DNA of 64,000 nucleotides, from the NCBI GenBank assembly GCA_905181645.1, contig CAJIYN010000001.1, positions 248,001 through 312,000 on the forward strand. The letters are read 5' to 3'. The notes below the pieces were generated by a model, which did no database searches, was not told where the DNA came from, and saw only the letters and a program-made list of their open reading frames with translations. Below are positions 28,991 to 42,316 of the stretch, in pieces. Each line of letters begins with the position of its first letter. Within the stretch, counting starts at the first letter, position 1. Position numbers and translations under genes: made by a program. The DNA is from an uncultured SAR86 cluster bacterium (GTDB taxonomy: Bacteria; Pseudomonadota; Gammaproteobacteria; Magnimaribacterales; D2472).

Positions 28991-30317
28991 CTATTTGCCT
29001 ATACAAAAATCACTAAAAATATCTCCAAGAAGAGAGTCAGAAGTTTTAACCCCAACCACCTCATCAAAAGACGCCCTTGCAAACCGCAGATCCTCCGCAG
29101 CCAACTCAACATCACTCCCGGACCTCAATTTAAACATAGCGGCCTCAAGAAAACCCAACCCCTCATCAAACAACTTAATATGACGACTTCGAGCGAAATA
29201 CTTTTGACCATCAGGCCCGGCATTCTCAGAAACTAAAGATATTTTATTCTTAAGCTCCGTTACACCATCTCCGTTTTTTGCAGAAACCAAAACATCAAAC
29301 AAACCATCTTTATTAAAAACACCCAAATCAGACTTATTTAGGACATGATATTCATCTTAAAAGATAATTTCTTTTATTTCCAACAAAGCCACAGGATCAA
29401 CGGAATCAAAAACACCAACAACAACATCAACATCTTTTATGTGTGCAATTGTTAACTCTATTCCTTTGCCCTCTACAACATCATCTGTTTCTCTGATACC
29501 GGCGCTGTCAAGAACACGAAAGGAAGAGTTGTTATAAAAAACCTCGGACTCAATCAAATCCCTTGTTGTGCCTGGAATATTTGACACTATTGCCTTATCC
29601 TCATTAACTATAGCATTTAAAAGGGATGATTTTCCTGCATTGGGTTTCCCAGCAATCGTTACAGTATCTTTAACTCACCCTCCCCAGCCAGGTAGCATTT
29701 ATTTACAAACCCACCAAAGTCAGCACAAAGGCATGAAATATCATCTACAACACCACCCTCTTTTATAAAATCATAATCTTCATCAGAAAAATCTATTGAC
29801 CCTTCAATAAACTTTCTAAGAGTATCAACCCTTTCCGAGAAGCTATAAATTTCTTCAGAAAACCCCCCGCTTAAGGAGTTTAAGGAAACCTCTAAAACCT
29901 CTTTACTAGAGGCGTTGATAACATCCACAACACTCTCAGCCTCACTTAAAGATAGCTTATTATTTAAAAATGCACGCTTCTAGAAAAATCACCAGGTGCT
30001 GCCTCTTCAAAACCCAAGCCCAAAAAAACAGACGCTAACTTCCTGATCACAGGAAGTCCCCCATGACAAAAAACTTCTACAGAGTCTTCTCCTGTGAAGC
30101 TTTTAGGCCCTTGATAAAAAACAACAGAACAACGATCAACCAAGACCCCTTCCCACAAAATATCTCGAAGACAAACTTCTCGGTAAGACGAAATAGGCTC
30201 ACTCAGAACCGAGTTAAAAGAATCAACACAGCCTGAGCCAGAAGCCCTAAAAATAGCGAGCGCTGATTGTGCAACAGGTGTTGCTAAGGCAAAAATCAAA
30301 AAAGTGCTCCTATCCAC
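28991..30317 (-). CDS. mnmE: tRNA modification GTPase MnmE
   Basis: Partner of MnmG. The start is probably the GTG at 30317 (VDRSTFLIFALATPVAQSAL), overlapping yidC by 8 bases. Then CVDSFNSVLSEP and VEVFCHGGLPVIRKLASVFL, the G domain with AGKPNAGKSSLLN, NIPGTTRDLIESEVF and DSAGIRETDDVVEGKGIE, and the terminal CIGK motif with its formyl-transfer-linked Cys. Frame breaks lie near 29945, 29650, 29590 and 29345. About 443 residues. Confidence 0.93.
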
Positions 30318-31862
30318 CAACACCAGAATTAAAATCTGATGCCCCATATTTTTTATACATAGCTCTTTGTTGGACCAAAGAGATCCCACTATTCGCAACA
30401 GAATATAAAACCAAACCAGAAGGCATGATCACAAAAATACCAGCAATCATAAGTGGCATAAACTTCATTACCTGGGCTTGAGTTAGGATCAGATCCTGGC
30501 ATAGGCGGAGCTAGTTTTTGGGTCATAAACATTATGAAAGCCATTAAAAACGGAAGAATAAACAAAGGGTCTGGAGCAGACAAGTCTTGTAACCATAAAC
30601 CCAGAGGCGCATGTCTCAACTCCACACTTTCACGCAGTGCAAAAAACAAAGCGATAAAGAAAGGGAACTGCGGCAGCATTGGTAAGCAGCCACCAAGCGG
30701 GTTAATACCCTTTTTCCCATAAAAACTCATTATTTCAACTTGAGCTTTTTGTGGATCATTTTTATATCTATTCTTAATCTCAACAACATCATCCTGATAG
30801 AGTCGCATTTTTGCTACAGACCTAAAACCTTTAGCTGACAAAGGCCAAAAAATAGCTTTAAAAGAATTGTGAAGATAATAATTGAAAGCCCCCAACTACC
30901 AACAACACCATTAATTAAGTCTAAAAATAAAACCATCGGTTGAGATATAAACCAAAACCAACCCATGTCAATTGAAAGCTCTAAATTTTCTGCCCTTTCA
31001 GAAAGGTCTTTTCTAATTTTTGGCCCAATATACAACCTGTGCTTATGATCATAAACAAGGTTTTGTGTTTCAGCTTTTTCAACCGTATAACCCATGCTAT
31101 AGATTCCAGCATTTGCCGGCTGAGCAATATAGTTATAAATAACACCCTCAGAACCTAACAAGGCAGCAAAAAAGTATTTTTCAATAAAGGCTATCCAACC
31201 AGAACGAGAAAGTTCAGATATTGGCTCATCCAAAGACCTTAGCCTTGTTGTTTCATAGGCATCATTTTGAGTGCTAATCGCCACACCCTCGTATGAACTG
31301 CTGTTCATAAAACCACCATCTGCCATGTTTGTTTTTAAGTCTGATTTCTATATAATGCTATATAAGGCTTAAAAGAGGTACCTGATAAATTTTCATCAAA
31401 TATATTTATCTCATATGGAGTTTCAGACAAAGATATTGTTTTTCTAGCACCAACCTCTTTCGACTCAAGAATAATTTTATTAGTATCTGAGGCAACAACC
31501 GTGTAAGGAAAAGGTGTATTTTTATTTAAGCCACTAAACCCACTTTTTAAGTAGTACTTTAATGCAGCCTCACCCGACGGAGATTTCTCACCAGAACCTA
31601 AAACCCTCACACCCCTTTGGGAGCCAGGGTAAACTGGAAACTCTTTAAGCCTAGACTCAACAATCAAACCATTTTGATTATTAACACTAATCTTTAATAA
31701 ATCGTTTTCTAAAATAGATATATCGCCAAGACCGTCTACTTCAATCTCAGCTCGAGCTTGTTCAACGTCAATCTCTTTAGTTTTTTGCTCTTGTCCCCAT
31801 TGAAAAAACAAGACATAGGACAACGATAGAACGATTGCCATGTAAATATATCTTGGGTTCAT
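30310..31862 (-). CDS. yidC: Membrane protein insertase YidC
   Basis: Inserts proteins into the inner membrane. Starts MNPRYIYMAIVLSLSYVLFF followed by a periplasmic domain; MGWFWFISQPMVLFLDLING, GLSIIIFTILLKLFF, YKNDPQKAQVEIMSFYGKKG, INPLGGCLPMLPQFPFFIAL and the C-terminal SGISLVQQRAMYKKYG are diagnostic. Frame breaks lie near 31330, 30830 and 30450. About 517 residues. It follows rnpA directly; no yidD lies between them. Confidence 0.94.
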
Positions 31863-31887
31863 GTTAGCCTTTTAAATTTATCTTGTT

Positions 31888-32163
31888 TCATGATTTTACA
31901 GCCTTACATATCTCAAAAGAAGCCTCTTGATAACTTAATAATAAAAAAGGCTTAAAAACCATTAATTCATTAACATCATTTTTATTTAAATCATTAATTC
32001 TAAAAACTTCCTTGATACGTCTTTTTATAAGATTTCTCGACACAGCAAGCTTAAAATTTTTTTTAGATATTGATATTCTTAGGGATTCCTTGTCGTTTTT
32101 TAGAAAGAAAATTTTTATATTTTTAGAAACAAATATTGGCTTAGGGAGCCTTTGGAGAGCCAA
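31888..32163 (-). CDS. rnpA: Ribonuclease P protein component
   Basis: A 91-residue cofactor of RNase P for tRNA 5' processing. The basic RNR-type motif appears as SRNLIKRRIKEVFR; the start is ALQRLPKPIFVSKNIK. Slightly short compared with E. coli (119). Lies 6 bases after rpmH. No frame break. Confidence 0.88.
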   Translation of the reverse strand: MALQRLPKPIFVSKNIKIFFLKNDKESLRISISKKNFKLAVSRNLIKRRIKEVFRINDLNKNDVNELMVFKPFLLLSYQEASFEICKAVKS

Positions 32164-32169
32164 CTTTAT

Positions 32170-32304
32170 TTAAGCAGAAAGAACCTTTCTACCCTTTTTT
32201 CTTCTATTTGAAAGTACAGCTCTTCCTGCTTTCGTGGCCATGCGAGCTCTAAAGCCATGAGTTCTGCTTCTTTTAAGTGTGCTAGGTTGAAATGTTCTTT
32301 TCAT
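32170..32304 (-). CDS. rpmH: 50S ribosomal protein L34
   Basis: A 44-residue protein: [20 protein letters not shown] then [20 protein letters not shown] and VLSA. It is almost invariant across bacteria and heads the rpmH-rnpA-yidC-mnmE run. Intact. Confidence 0.97.
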   Translation of the reverse strand: MKRTFQPSTLKRSRTHGFRARMATKAGRAVLSNRRKKGRKVLSA

Positions 32305-32484
32305 ATCTGTCCTGTTAAATTAGGTGGGGCATTATAGCGCAAAAAATAAAAAAACCACCCATTATCTTAACAAACTAATGATATTTATTTATAAACAACT
32401 TATCCACAAGAAATACTAGGACTTATACTGTAGATATCTTGTTAATTTTTGTTAGACTATCAGATCTATTTTAGGAGAATAACT
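32305..32484. other. rpmH-dnaA intergenic region, candidate oriC
   Basis: A 180-base AT-rich gap between leftward rpmH and rightward dnaA. A perfect DnaA box TTATCCACA is at 32400-32408. The rpmH-dnaA interval is the oriC locus in Pseudomonas and others. Only one perfect box is seen, so it may be part of the origin or the dnaA autoregulatory region. Confidence 0.55.
32331..32336 (-). promoter_or_regulatory. Putative -10 box for rpmH
   Basis: Minus strand shows a perfect TATAAT (within GCGCTATAATGCCCC) 26 bases before the rpmH ATG. A matching -35 is weak. A short leader fits the known rpmH promoter layout. Confidence 0.5.
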
Positions 32485-33778
32485 TTGGAATTTTGGTCAA
32501 AATTTACAGAAAAACTTGAAAACAAACTTACTCAAGAAGAGTTTAACACTTGGATCAGGCCTCTAAAAGGAAATCTAAATAAAGATACTCTGGAAATAAC
32601 AGCCCCAAATGACTTTGTTTTAAACTATGTGGTTCAAAACCTATCAGACGAAATTAATCAAATTATTAAAAACCAGTCAAAAAAGGACATAAGTTTAGTT
32701 TTTAAAACACACACAAAGGAAACATTTGTTGATAAATATAAAAAAGGTAGTGAATCAGGCCAATCTAAGTTAGTTGATTCATATGTTTTTGATACCTTTG
32801 TTGAGGGAAAGTCCAATCATCTTGCTCTAGCGGCCTCAAAACAAGTAGCCTCAAACCCTAAGGGAGATTACAACCCCTTGTTCATATATGGTGGAGTGGG
32901 ACTAGGTAAAACCCATTTAATGCATGCTGTGGGCAATGAAATCCGCAAAAATGATCCGGATAAGAGAATTGTATACGTCCACTCAGAAAAATTTGTTTCA
33001 GATATGGTAAAGGCCCTTCAATTGGGCGCAATGAACGAGTTTAAATCCTTTTACAGGAATGCAGATGCCCTGTTGATTGATGACATACAGTTTTTTGCTG
33101 GAAAAGAGCAATCCCAAGAAGAGTTCTTCCATACATTTAATGCCTTATTAGATCAAGACAATCAAATGATTCTAACTTGTGACAAATACCCCAAAGAAAT
33201 TGATGGTGTTGATGATAGGCTTAGGACAAGGTTTAGCTGGGGCTTAACGGTCTCTATTGACCCTCCAGAGCTTGAAATAAGAGCAGCTGTGCTTCTGAAG
33301 GCATTAAGTTTAATGGGTGTAGACCTGTGCGTGTTAAGACATCCAGAATGCAAAAAATATTAAAATTAATGTCAGAGAGCTTGAAGGAGCCCTTCGTAGG
33401 GTAATCGCAAACTCACAATTTACAAATCAGCCGATAGATATTGCCTTGGTTAAAGATGCATTAAAAGATCTTTTTGTGATATCCGCTAAAATGGTAAGCA
33501 TAGAAAATATTCAAAAAACTGTTTCAGAGTACTACAACATAAAGTTATCTGATCTTTTATCAAAAAGAAGAAGCAGGTCTATAACAAGACCAAGACAATT
33601 AGCAATGGCACTTACCAAAGAGCTAACAAACCACAGCCTGCCAGAAATAGGAGAAGCTTTTAATGGAAGAGATCACACCACAGTTCTTCATGCTTGTAAA
33701 AAAATTGCAGAACTTAGAAAGGAAGACCCTTCCCAGGAAGAGGATTATAGAAATTTAAACAGAGCATTAACAAACTAA
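32485..33778 (+). CDS. dnaA: Chromosomal replication initiator DnaA
   Basis: AAA+ initiator binding DnaA boxes. The TTG at 32485 is chosen ([20 protein letters not shown]) because it follows TTAGGAG at proper spacing and gives the conserved start. Walker [16 protein letters not shown], Walker [16 protein letters not shown] and the C-terminal signature [16 protein letters not shown] are present. A frame break lies near 33310-33360. About 431 residues, on the short side because the domain II linker is short. Confidence 0.96.
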
Positions 33779-33780
33779 TT

Positions 33781-34884
33781 ATGGATTTTTACGTAAAAAA
33801 ACAAGATATAGTAAAAGCCCTATCTTCAACGCTTGGGGTTGTTGAGAAAAGACAAACACTTCCCATTTTATCTAATGTATTAATCGAGGTAGATGAGGGC
33901 TCTATGCAGTTAACAGCAACAGACCTTGAATCACAAATCTCCACAAGCTCTGTGGTTTCTAACTTCATTAGTGGCGGCAAAACAACAGCATCAGCAAAAA
34001 AATTAAGTGAGCTTTGCAGACTATTGCCAGATGATTCAGAAATCCATATATCTCTAGATGGAGATAAGTTAGTGATTGAATCTGGAACAGGTAAATACAA
34101 CTTAAAAACTTTGCCAAGTGACGGCTTTCCTATTTTTGAAGAAGAGAGTGAGGGAGAGGCCATTCAAATAGACTCGAAGAAACTTAAATCATTAATCAAT
34201 AAAACATCTTTTGCTATGGGCAATCAGGACTGGAGACATTACTTAAACGGCCTTTATATCACCGTTGAGGGCTCAAATATCCTTGCAGTAGCCTCTGATG
34301 CGCACAGACTAGCAATAGCATCAACAGATCTAGACGCAGTCTCGTCAAACAACACAAGTGGAATAATTCCCAGAAAATCAATTAATGAAATAGCTAAGCT
34401 TGTTGGAGATGTAGAGGGTGTTGTGGAAGTTAACCTAAGCAATAGCTCTATAAAAACTAGTACGCCAAATGCCTCATTTGTTAGTAAGTTGATTGAAGGC
34501 AAATTCCCTGACTATGAACAAGTTATACCATCTGGAGATAGCTCAGTTTTAAAGGTTTCTACAAAAAAATTCTCTGAAGCTTTAAGTAGAGTTAGCGTAC
34601 TCTCTAGTGATAAATATAGAGGCGTAAGAATGGTTACATCTAGCGAAGGCGTTATGATATCAGCCAATAATCCTGAGCAAGAAGAGGGCGAAGAGTTCTT
34701 TAATACCAACTATGAAGGAGAAGCTTTAGATATAGCTTTTAATGTAAATTATTTTCAAGAAATACTTTCAACGCTAGATGATGATGAATGTGAAATCCAT
34801 TTCTTCGGAGCAGACAAAAGCTGCTTAATTACACCGCCAAATAGCCAACATCTAAAATATGTTGTTATGCCTCTGCTTATATAG
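33781..34884 (+). CDS. dnaN: DNA polymerase III beta sliding clamp
   Basis: A 367-residue clamp. Starts MDFYVKKQDIVKALSSTLGV VEKRQTLPILSNVLI, with three clamp domains, NQDWRHYLNGLYITVEG in the second and LKYVVMPLLI at the end. Frame intact. Two bases after dnaA and overlapping recF by one base. Confidence 0.97.
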   Translation: MDFYVKKQDIVKALSSTLGVVEKRQTLPILSNVLIEVDEGSMQLTATDLESQISTSSVVSNFISGGKTTASAKKLSELCRLLPDDSEIHISLDGDKLVIESGTGKYNLKTLPSDGFPIFEEESEGEAIQIDSKKLKSLINKTSFAMGNQDWRHYLNGLYITVEGSNILAVASDAHRLAIASTDLDAVSSNNTSGIIPRKSINEIAKLVGDVEGVVEVNLSNSSIKTSTPNASFVSKLIEGKFPDYEQVIPSGDSSVLKVSTKKFSEALSRVSVLSSDKYRGVRMVTSSEGVMISANNPEQEEGEEFFNTNYEGEALDIAFNVNYFQEILSTLDDDECEIHFFGADKSCLITPPNSQHLKYVVMPLLI

Positions 34885-35960
34885 TGGCATTAAGCTCTAT
34901 AACTCTATCAAACTTTAGATGTTTCGATTCCCTCAAGATTGATCTTTCTTCTGGCGCTAACTTTTTCTTTGGTAGAAACGGTTCAGGAAAAACCTCTATC
35001 CTTGAAGCTGTGTATCTTGTATGCAGCGGAAGATCTTTTAAAAGCAGCAATATTGAATCAGCTGTTATGCTTGATAAAAATAGCTTTAGCCTCAAGGCCT
35101 ATGATAATGAATCTGGATTCATAATAGAGGCCTATAAAGAAAGAAGTAAATCTATCCAACTAAAACTAAATAACAAAAAAATAACAATTAGCGAAGCTGC
35201 AAAAACTTTCCCCGCCACTATTATTGATAATAAAACATTTTCCTTTACAGAGGCTGCTCCAGCCTTTAGAAGAAAAATATTAGACCGCGCAGTTTTTTTA
35301 AGTGATGAGAGTTATTCAGCTAATTGGTTTGCTTATTTCAGAGCACTGAAACAAAGAAATAAACTTTTAAAAGATAGACAGCTTGCATCGCTAGAGCCTT
35401 GGAGCGAAAAGTTAGCTTCATTAGGCGAGACTCTAACTGACAAACGTAAAATTTTTTTTGATCAAACTAAAAATGAATTTAGCAACATAATAAAAAGCCT
35501 TAACCTTAAAGCTGAAAAAATTTTTATAAACGATATTGATGTTCAATATGATCAAGGGTGGTGTAATTCACAAGACCTTATAAGCACTTTAAATCAAGAA
35601 AGAGATACTGACATAAGAAGAAAAGTAACTACGAGAGGACCTCACAAAGCTGATATTAAGATCTTTATAAAAGACGTAGATGCAAAAGAAATACTCTCTC
35701 GGGGAGAGCAAAAACTTTTAGCTATTATATGGCTTTGTTCTCAACATGAAGTACTAAGATCTATCTACGGAATTAAACCAACTCTTCTTATTGACGATGT
35801 GAAATCAGAACTAGATATTGATACATTTAATATTTATATATCCTTATTAAAGCTTATTCAAAATCAAGTGATTTTTTCAAACATAGAGGACCAAATTAAT
35901 AGTAAAATAGAGGCTGAATTAATTAATATTAAAAAGTTCCACGTGGAACAATTGAGTTAA
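34884..35960 (+). CDS. recF: DNA repair protein RecF
   Basis: A 358-residue SMC-like ATPase of the RecFOR gap-repair pathway. GTG start at 34884 inside the dnaN stop. Walker A GRNGSGKTSILEAVYLVCSG, the signature LSRGEQKLLAIIWL and Walker B PTLLIDDVKSELD are present. Intact. Six bases before gyrB. Confidence 0.96.
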   Translation: MALSSITLSNFRCFDSLKIDLSSGANFFFGRNGSGKTSILEAVYLVCSGRSFKSSNIESAVMLDKNSFSLKAYDNESGFIIEAYKERSKSIQLKLNNKKITISEAAKTFPATIIDNKTFSFTEAAPAFRRKILDRAVFLSDESYSANWFAYFRALKQRNKLLKDRQLASLEPWSEKLASLGETLTDKRKIFFDQTKNEFSNIIKSLNLKAEKIFINDIDVQYDQGWCNSQDLISTLNQERDTDIRRKVTTRGPHKADIKIFIKDVDAKEILSRGEQKLLAIIWLCSQHEVLRSIYGIKPTLLIDDVKSELDIDTFNIYISLLKLIQNQVIFSNIEDQINSKIEAELINIKKFHVEQLS

Positions 35961-35966
35961 TAAAAA

Positions 35967-37886
<1,920 letters not shown>

Positions 37887-37890
<4 letters not shown>

Positions 37891-38347
37891 TGCCTGCTAG
37901 ACCTGCTGCCGAACCATTCTCTAACTTCCTTAGTTAAAGCTTTGGGGTCATTTCCGCTAAAAAGAGGACCAATACTTACATTTATAGTTCCAGGCCTTTT
38001 AATAAATTTTTTATTTTTCCAAAACCTACCTGAATTATGACATATAGGCAGTATAGGGATATTATTTTGAGCTGATATAAGCCCACAACTGTTACTAAAT
38101 TCTGCAATACCGCTTTCTGGCTTTATTCTAGTTCCCTCTGGAAAAACAAGAACAGAAAAACCGTCCTCAAGCCGTATTCTTGCTGTGTCTATCACTTTTC
38201 TTAGGCTCTTAAATTTATTCTTTCTATTAATTGGGATAGGGCTCATAAAGGCTACAGCCCACCCAAAAAAAGGTATGAAGAGTAATTCTTGCTTGATAAT
38301 ACTGGAAATCGGATGGGTAAGAGTTTGAAGGTATATAGACTCCCATT
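37887..38347 (-). pseudogene. plsC: 1-acyl-glycerol-3-phosphate acyltransferase, 3' part
   Basis: Enzyme family adding the second acyl chain in phosphatidic acid synthesis. Present: ESIYLQTLTHPISSIIKQEL, FIPFFGWAVAFMSPIPINRK, VFPEGTRI and the C-terminal half, in two frames. Missing: the N-terminus with the catalytic HxxxxD motif, which should sit just before ESIY. There the sequence changes to a carbonic anhydrase start. Overlaps the convergent gyrB stop by 4 bases. Its place after gyrB matches Pseudomonas gene order. Confidence 0.85.
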
Positions 38348-38590
38348 GGCCTTGGTGAGTGGAATTAAATTAGCAATGTTTCGATGTATAAAAAATTCTC
38401 CAGTTTCAGCACCAAACATGGAAGTTGCATGCACCCTTGAGTCACAGCAAGAAATAATCATGGCAGGTGGGCTCTGGCCTTCTAATGCAAGGTTTTCATA
38501 AGTAGCTCTATCGTTAGCAAAGCTATCACTTTTCCAGTTTTTATATCTTTCAATAAGGTCTTTGGGTAAAGGTTGAATAAGTGACTTCAT
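38348..38590 (-). pseudogene. Beta-carbonic anhydrase, 5' part
   Basis: Starts MKSLIQPLPKDLIERYKNWK and has the first zinc-site segment MIISCCDSRVHATSMFGAET followed by GEFFIHRNIANLIPLTKANG. The second half with the His/Cys zinc ligands (HxxCGG) is absent; the frame runs into plsC. About 80 of over 200 residues, so inactive as written. Confidence 0.85.
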
Positions 38591-38603
38591 AACTGATTAT
38601 GAT

Positions 38604-39947
38604 TTAATCGAAATATGTTTGATAAAAATTAACTAACTCTTCTGTGTTAAGTCTTTTTTGCTCCATTGTATCTCGATCTCTAACCGTAACAGTTTTATCC
38701 TCAAGAGATTCAAAATCAACCGTTATACACATAGGAGTTCCAATTTCATCATGACGCCGATAGCTTTTACCAATATTTCCAGAATTTTCTAGCATCACTC
38801 TACCCATGCCTAATTTCTGTAAGGTATTTTTAATATCTTTAGCAATTCAACCAGACCTTCATGATTTCTTTTTAAAGGTATTACAGCGGCTTTAATAGGA
38901 GATAAATGAGGTTTTAGGCTTAAAACTGTGCGTTCTTTACCGCCCTCAAGTGTTTCCACGCTATATGCTTCATTTAAAACAGCTAAAACGCCCCTATCTA
39001 CACCAGCTGAGGGTTCAATAACATATGGAACACTCCATTTATTTGTTTCAATATCTTGAACAGCTAGCTTTGCATTAGAGGCTTTATTTTCATTTACTTT
39101 TGCACTTATACCAAGTTCAGATTGATTTTTACTGTGAGACCCTAAATCAAAATCAGTTCTATTTGCTATACCTTCAAGCTCTTCAAGGCCGTGTGGAAAT
39201 TTATACATAATATCCACGGTTGCTTTTGAATAATGAGCTAACTCATCTGCAGGCACATGATATAGCTCTAAGACGTCTTTACTCACACCTTGATCTTCCC
39301 ACCACTTTAATCTTGATTCTATCCAAAGCTTATGCCACTCCTCATCAGTTCCAGCTGCACAGAAAAATTCTAACTCCATTTGTTCAAACTCTCTCACTCT
39401 AAAAATAAAGTTTCTAGGCGTTATTTCATTTCTAAAAGCTTTACCAATTTGCGCAATACCAAAAGGCAGCCTTCTCGAAGTAGAATCAACAACATTTTTA
39501 AAATTAGTAAATATACTCTGAGCAGTTTCAGGTCTTAAGTAACCGAAACTCTTACCATCATCAATAGGGACCTATATTTGTTTTAAACATTAAGTTAAAT
39601 GGCCTGGGTTCAGTTAGGTCTGAAGATCCACAGCCAGGGCACTTATTATCTTCAAGTAAATCACTTCTCCACCTTGATTTACAGGATTTACAATCAACCA
39701 TTGGGTCAGAAAATGTTTCCTCATGACCAGAATATTTTAGAACCATAGGATTAGTTAGTATTGAAGTATCGATCCCTTCAACATCATCTCTCTCGTAAAT
39801 CATCGATTTCCACCAGGCACTTTTGAGATTATTTTTTAACTCAACACCTTATGGCCCATAGTCATAAAGACCCTGAAGACCACCATATATTTCATTTGAT
39901 TGAAAAATAAAACCTCTTCTTTTACAAAGAGCAACAAGCTCTTCCAT
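38604..39947 (-). CDS. glyS: Glycyl-tRNA synthetase, single-chain (alpha2) type
   Basis: Charges tRNA-Gly. Starts at 39947 ([32 protein letters not shown]), with [20 protein letters not shown], the zinc-like CKSCKSRW and CPGCGSSDL pair, [40 protein letters not shown] and [20 protein letters not shown]. This is the eukaryote/Gram-positive-like alpha2 enzyme, not the GlyQ/GlyS tetramer usual in gammaproteobacteria. Frame breaks lie near 39560 and 38808; an in-frame TAA after YDYGP looks like a substitution for a Leu codon. About 447 residues. Confidence 0.92.
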
Positions 39948-40136
39948 TGTTTTAGCTGCCAACGTACTTCCTTATATTGTGTTTGAATAGATCAAGATCA
40001 TAGAACCCAGTATATTCCTGTAAAATAATAATTATATATTTAATAACAGTTTTTTTTAATTAAAGATAAATTATAAGGTTTAAAAATTGGCTTTGGCATT
40101 CGGGCGAAGTCAGCCGTTTCGATATAACTATGTTGA

Positions 40137-40896
40137 TCGACTTTATTAGAAGCATATAAAATAACTTTAATAAACATAAGCACATGTTTTCCAAACCTAT
40201 CAACAGATGAGAAAGAAAGCTTAGCTAAAAGAAGCTTTGTTGAAACGGCATGCAGTTTCTATGAAACTCTATATTCTTTATCTAGATCTAACAAACAAAT
40301 CTCAAAAAATATTATCAGGGTAGATAATAGATATTTAATGTCCGAAGCATTAAAAGAGAAAAACGGCCTGTTGATCTCAGGAATTCATAATAGAAGTGTA
40401 GACATGCTTCTGCAGTGGATTAATTCCCAAACGCCCACAGTTGGAATATACAAACCAATTAAAAATAAGATTGCGGATGCTCATGTAAAAAAACATAGAG
40501 AGCAGCTAAAGAGTAAAGTTTATTCAACTAGTTACAAAGGTGTAAAAGAGCTATTCAAAGCAATCAATAAAAATAAAGTAATTATTATGGCATCTGACCA
40601 GGTACCTCAAGACGGGATGGGTGAATATGCAAAGTTCTTTGGTAGAGAAGCCTACACAACAACTCTGATACCCTCCCTGGCTAACAAAACAAGAAAACCT
40701 CTATTGTATATAGGGCTATTTAGCGCGTCTGAAAATTCTTTAAAAATTTAGGCGACATATATTTATCCTATGAAAGTGTGGTATAAAATAAGATATCGAA
40801 AATCTTATAAATATTAATCCTAAAGATTATTCTTGGGAATACAAAAGATTTAAAAAACCTCAGACAGGAATAGATAATCCTTATTTGAGTATTTAG
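40137..40896 (+). CDS. LpxL/HtrB-type lipid A acyltransferase
   Basis: Late acyltransferase family for lipid A. KITLINISTCFPNLSTDEKE, the HxxxxD-type motif in ISGIHNRSVDMLLQ, IIMASDQVPQDGMGEYAKFF and the C-terminal NPKDYSWEYKRFKKP all match. The N-terminal membrane segment (about 30 residues before 40137) is scrambled across frames, and another break lies near 40740. It ends directly against the trkH stop. Position after glyS recalls the Pseudomonas order. Which acyl chain it adds is unknown. Confidence 0.82.
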
Positions 40897-42316
40897 CTAT
40901 CCTCTCCAGAACATTGGAGTAAATAAAACTAATAATGTGAAGATTTCTAGTCTTCCTAAAATCATTGCGAAATGCTAAAATGCCTTTACCTGCACTGGTA
41001 ACAGAAGAATAATTTGCAGAAACCTCACCAAGCCCTGGACCCAGATTATTTAAGCAAGCGCCAATTGCAGAAAAAGCTGAAGTAAAATCTAGACCGGTGG
41101 CAAGAAGAGCAAATAAAAGCAACATAAATGAAATAACATAAATAGAAAAGAAGCCCCAAACTGATTCAGCAACAGAACCATCAACAACTTTAGAACCAAT
41201 CTTTACAGATACCACTGCGCGAGGATGAATAATTTTAATTAATTGTTTGTGCGCATGATTTAGCATAATCAAAATTCTCCATGACTTTATCCCTCCTCCA
41301 ACTGAACCAGAACAGCCGCCTATAAAGGCACCAATTAATAATAGAAACCCAATAACTGATGGCCATAAAGAATAATCAGTTGTGGAAAATCCTGTTGTTG
41401 TGACTATCGATACAGAATGGAACAATAAGTCTTTAATAGAGCCATTATTATTATTTGAAAACTGATTAATTAACAATGAAATAACAAAGATTAAAGCCAT
41501 GATCGATAAAAAGAACTTAAGCTCTGGATCATAAAAATACTTTAAAGGTTTCTTTTTATATATTGCAAAGTAGTGCAAGGTAAAACTTAAGGCAGAGAGC
41601 AGCATAAAAATATTATACAAACAAGCTCTATACCAAAACTATTAAAAAATCCGATGCTATCGTCGTGAGTCGAAAATCCGCCAATTGAAACAGTGCTTAA
41701 GCTATGGGCTATTGCATCAAAACCATTCATGCCAGCAATCCAGTACATAAGAGCACAAAGCACAGTTAGACCAAAATAAATTGTCCATAACGCTTTTGCA
41801 GTTTCAGTAATTCGAGGTGTAAGCTTTTGGTCACTCATTGCTCCAGGAATTTCAGTTTTATAAATTTGGCCGCCACCGATCCCAAGAATAGGCATGACAG
41901 CTATAGGTTGGATTATCAACACTGAATCCTCCCAACAATAACGTTAGAATAGATTCTCCTACAACTGGTATCGTTGCAACAAGATTAGTAATAACAGTTG
42001 CACCCCAAAAACTCATTTGACCCCAAACAAGAACATAACCCATAAAAGCTGTAATAATCATAAGAAGAAAAATAACTACACCCAGTATCCACAAGACCTC
42101 TCTAGGCTCCTTATAAGAGCCATAATAAAGACTTCTAAACATGTGAATAAAGACTGCCAAAAAGAACATCGAGGCAAGAACCAAAAGAAAAGTAATTAAA
42201 AAAGTATTCAGACTAGAGTCACTATATAAAAGTGAAATACTTATTGGAACAATAAATGACAAACTGAACAGCATCAGCAGAATGCCAAATAGATTAGAAA
42301 TAGCTTTAAGGTTCAT
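40897..42316 (-). CDS. trkH: Trk potassium uptake membrane subunit
   Basis: Potassium channel-like transporter working with Trk[16 protein letters not shown]-type filter ([20 protein letters not shown]) and [18 protein letters not shown] are two of the four filter loops, and [20 protein letters not shown] is typical. Frame breaks lie near 41890, 41610 and 40975; reading through gives the expected end [17 protein letters not shown]. About 473 residues. One-base overlap with trkA. Confidence 0.92.

Noticed and set aside
33300-33370. Programmed frameshift in dnaA
   Set aside because: No slippery heptamer with downstream structure is evident, and similar breaks occur in most long genes.
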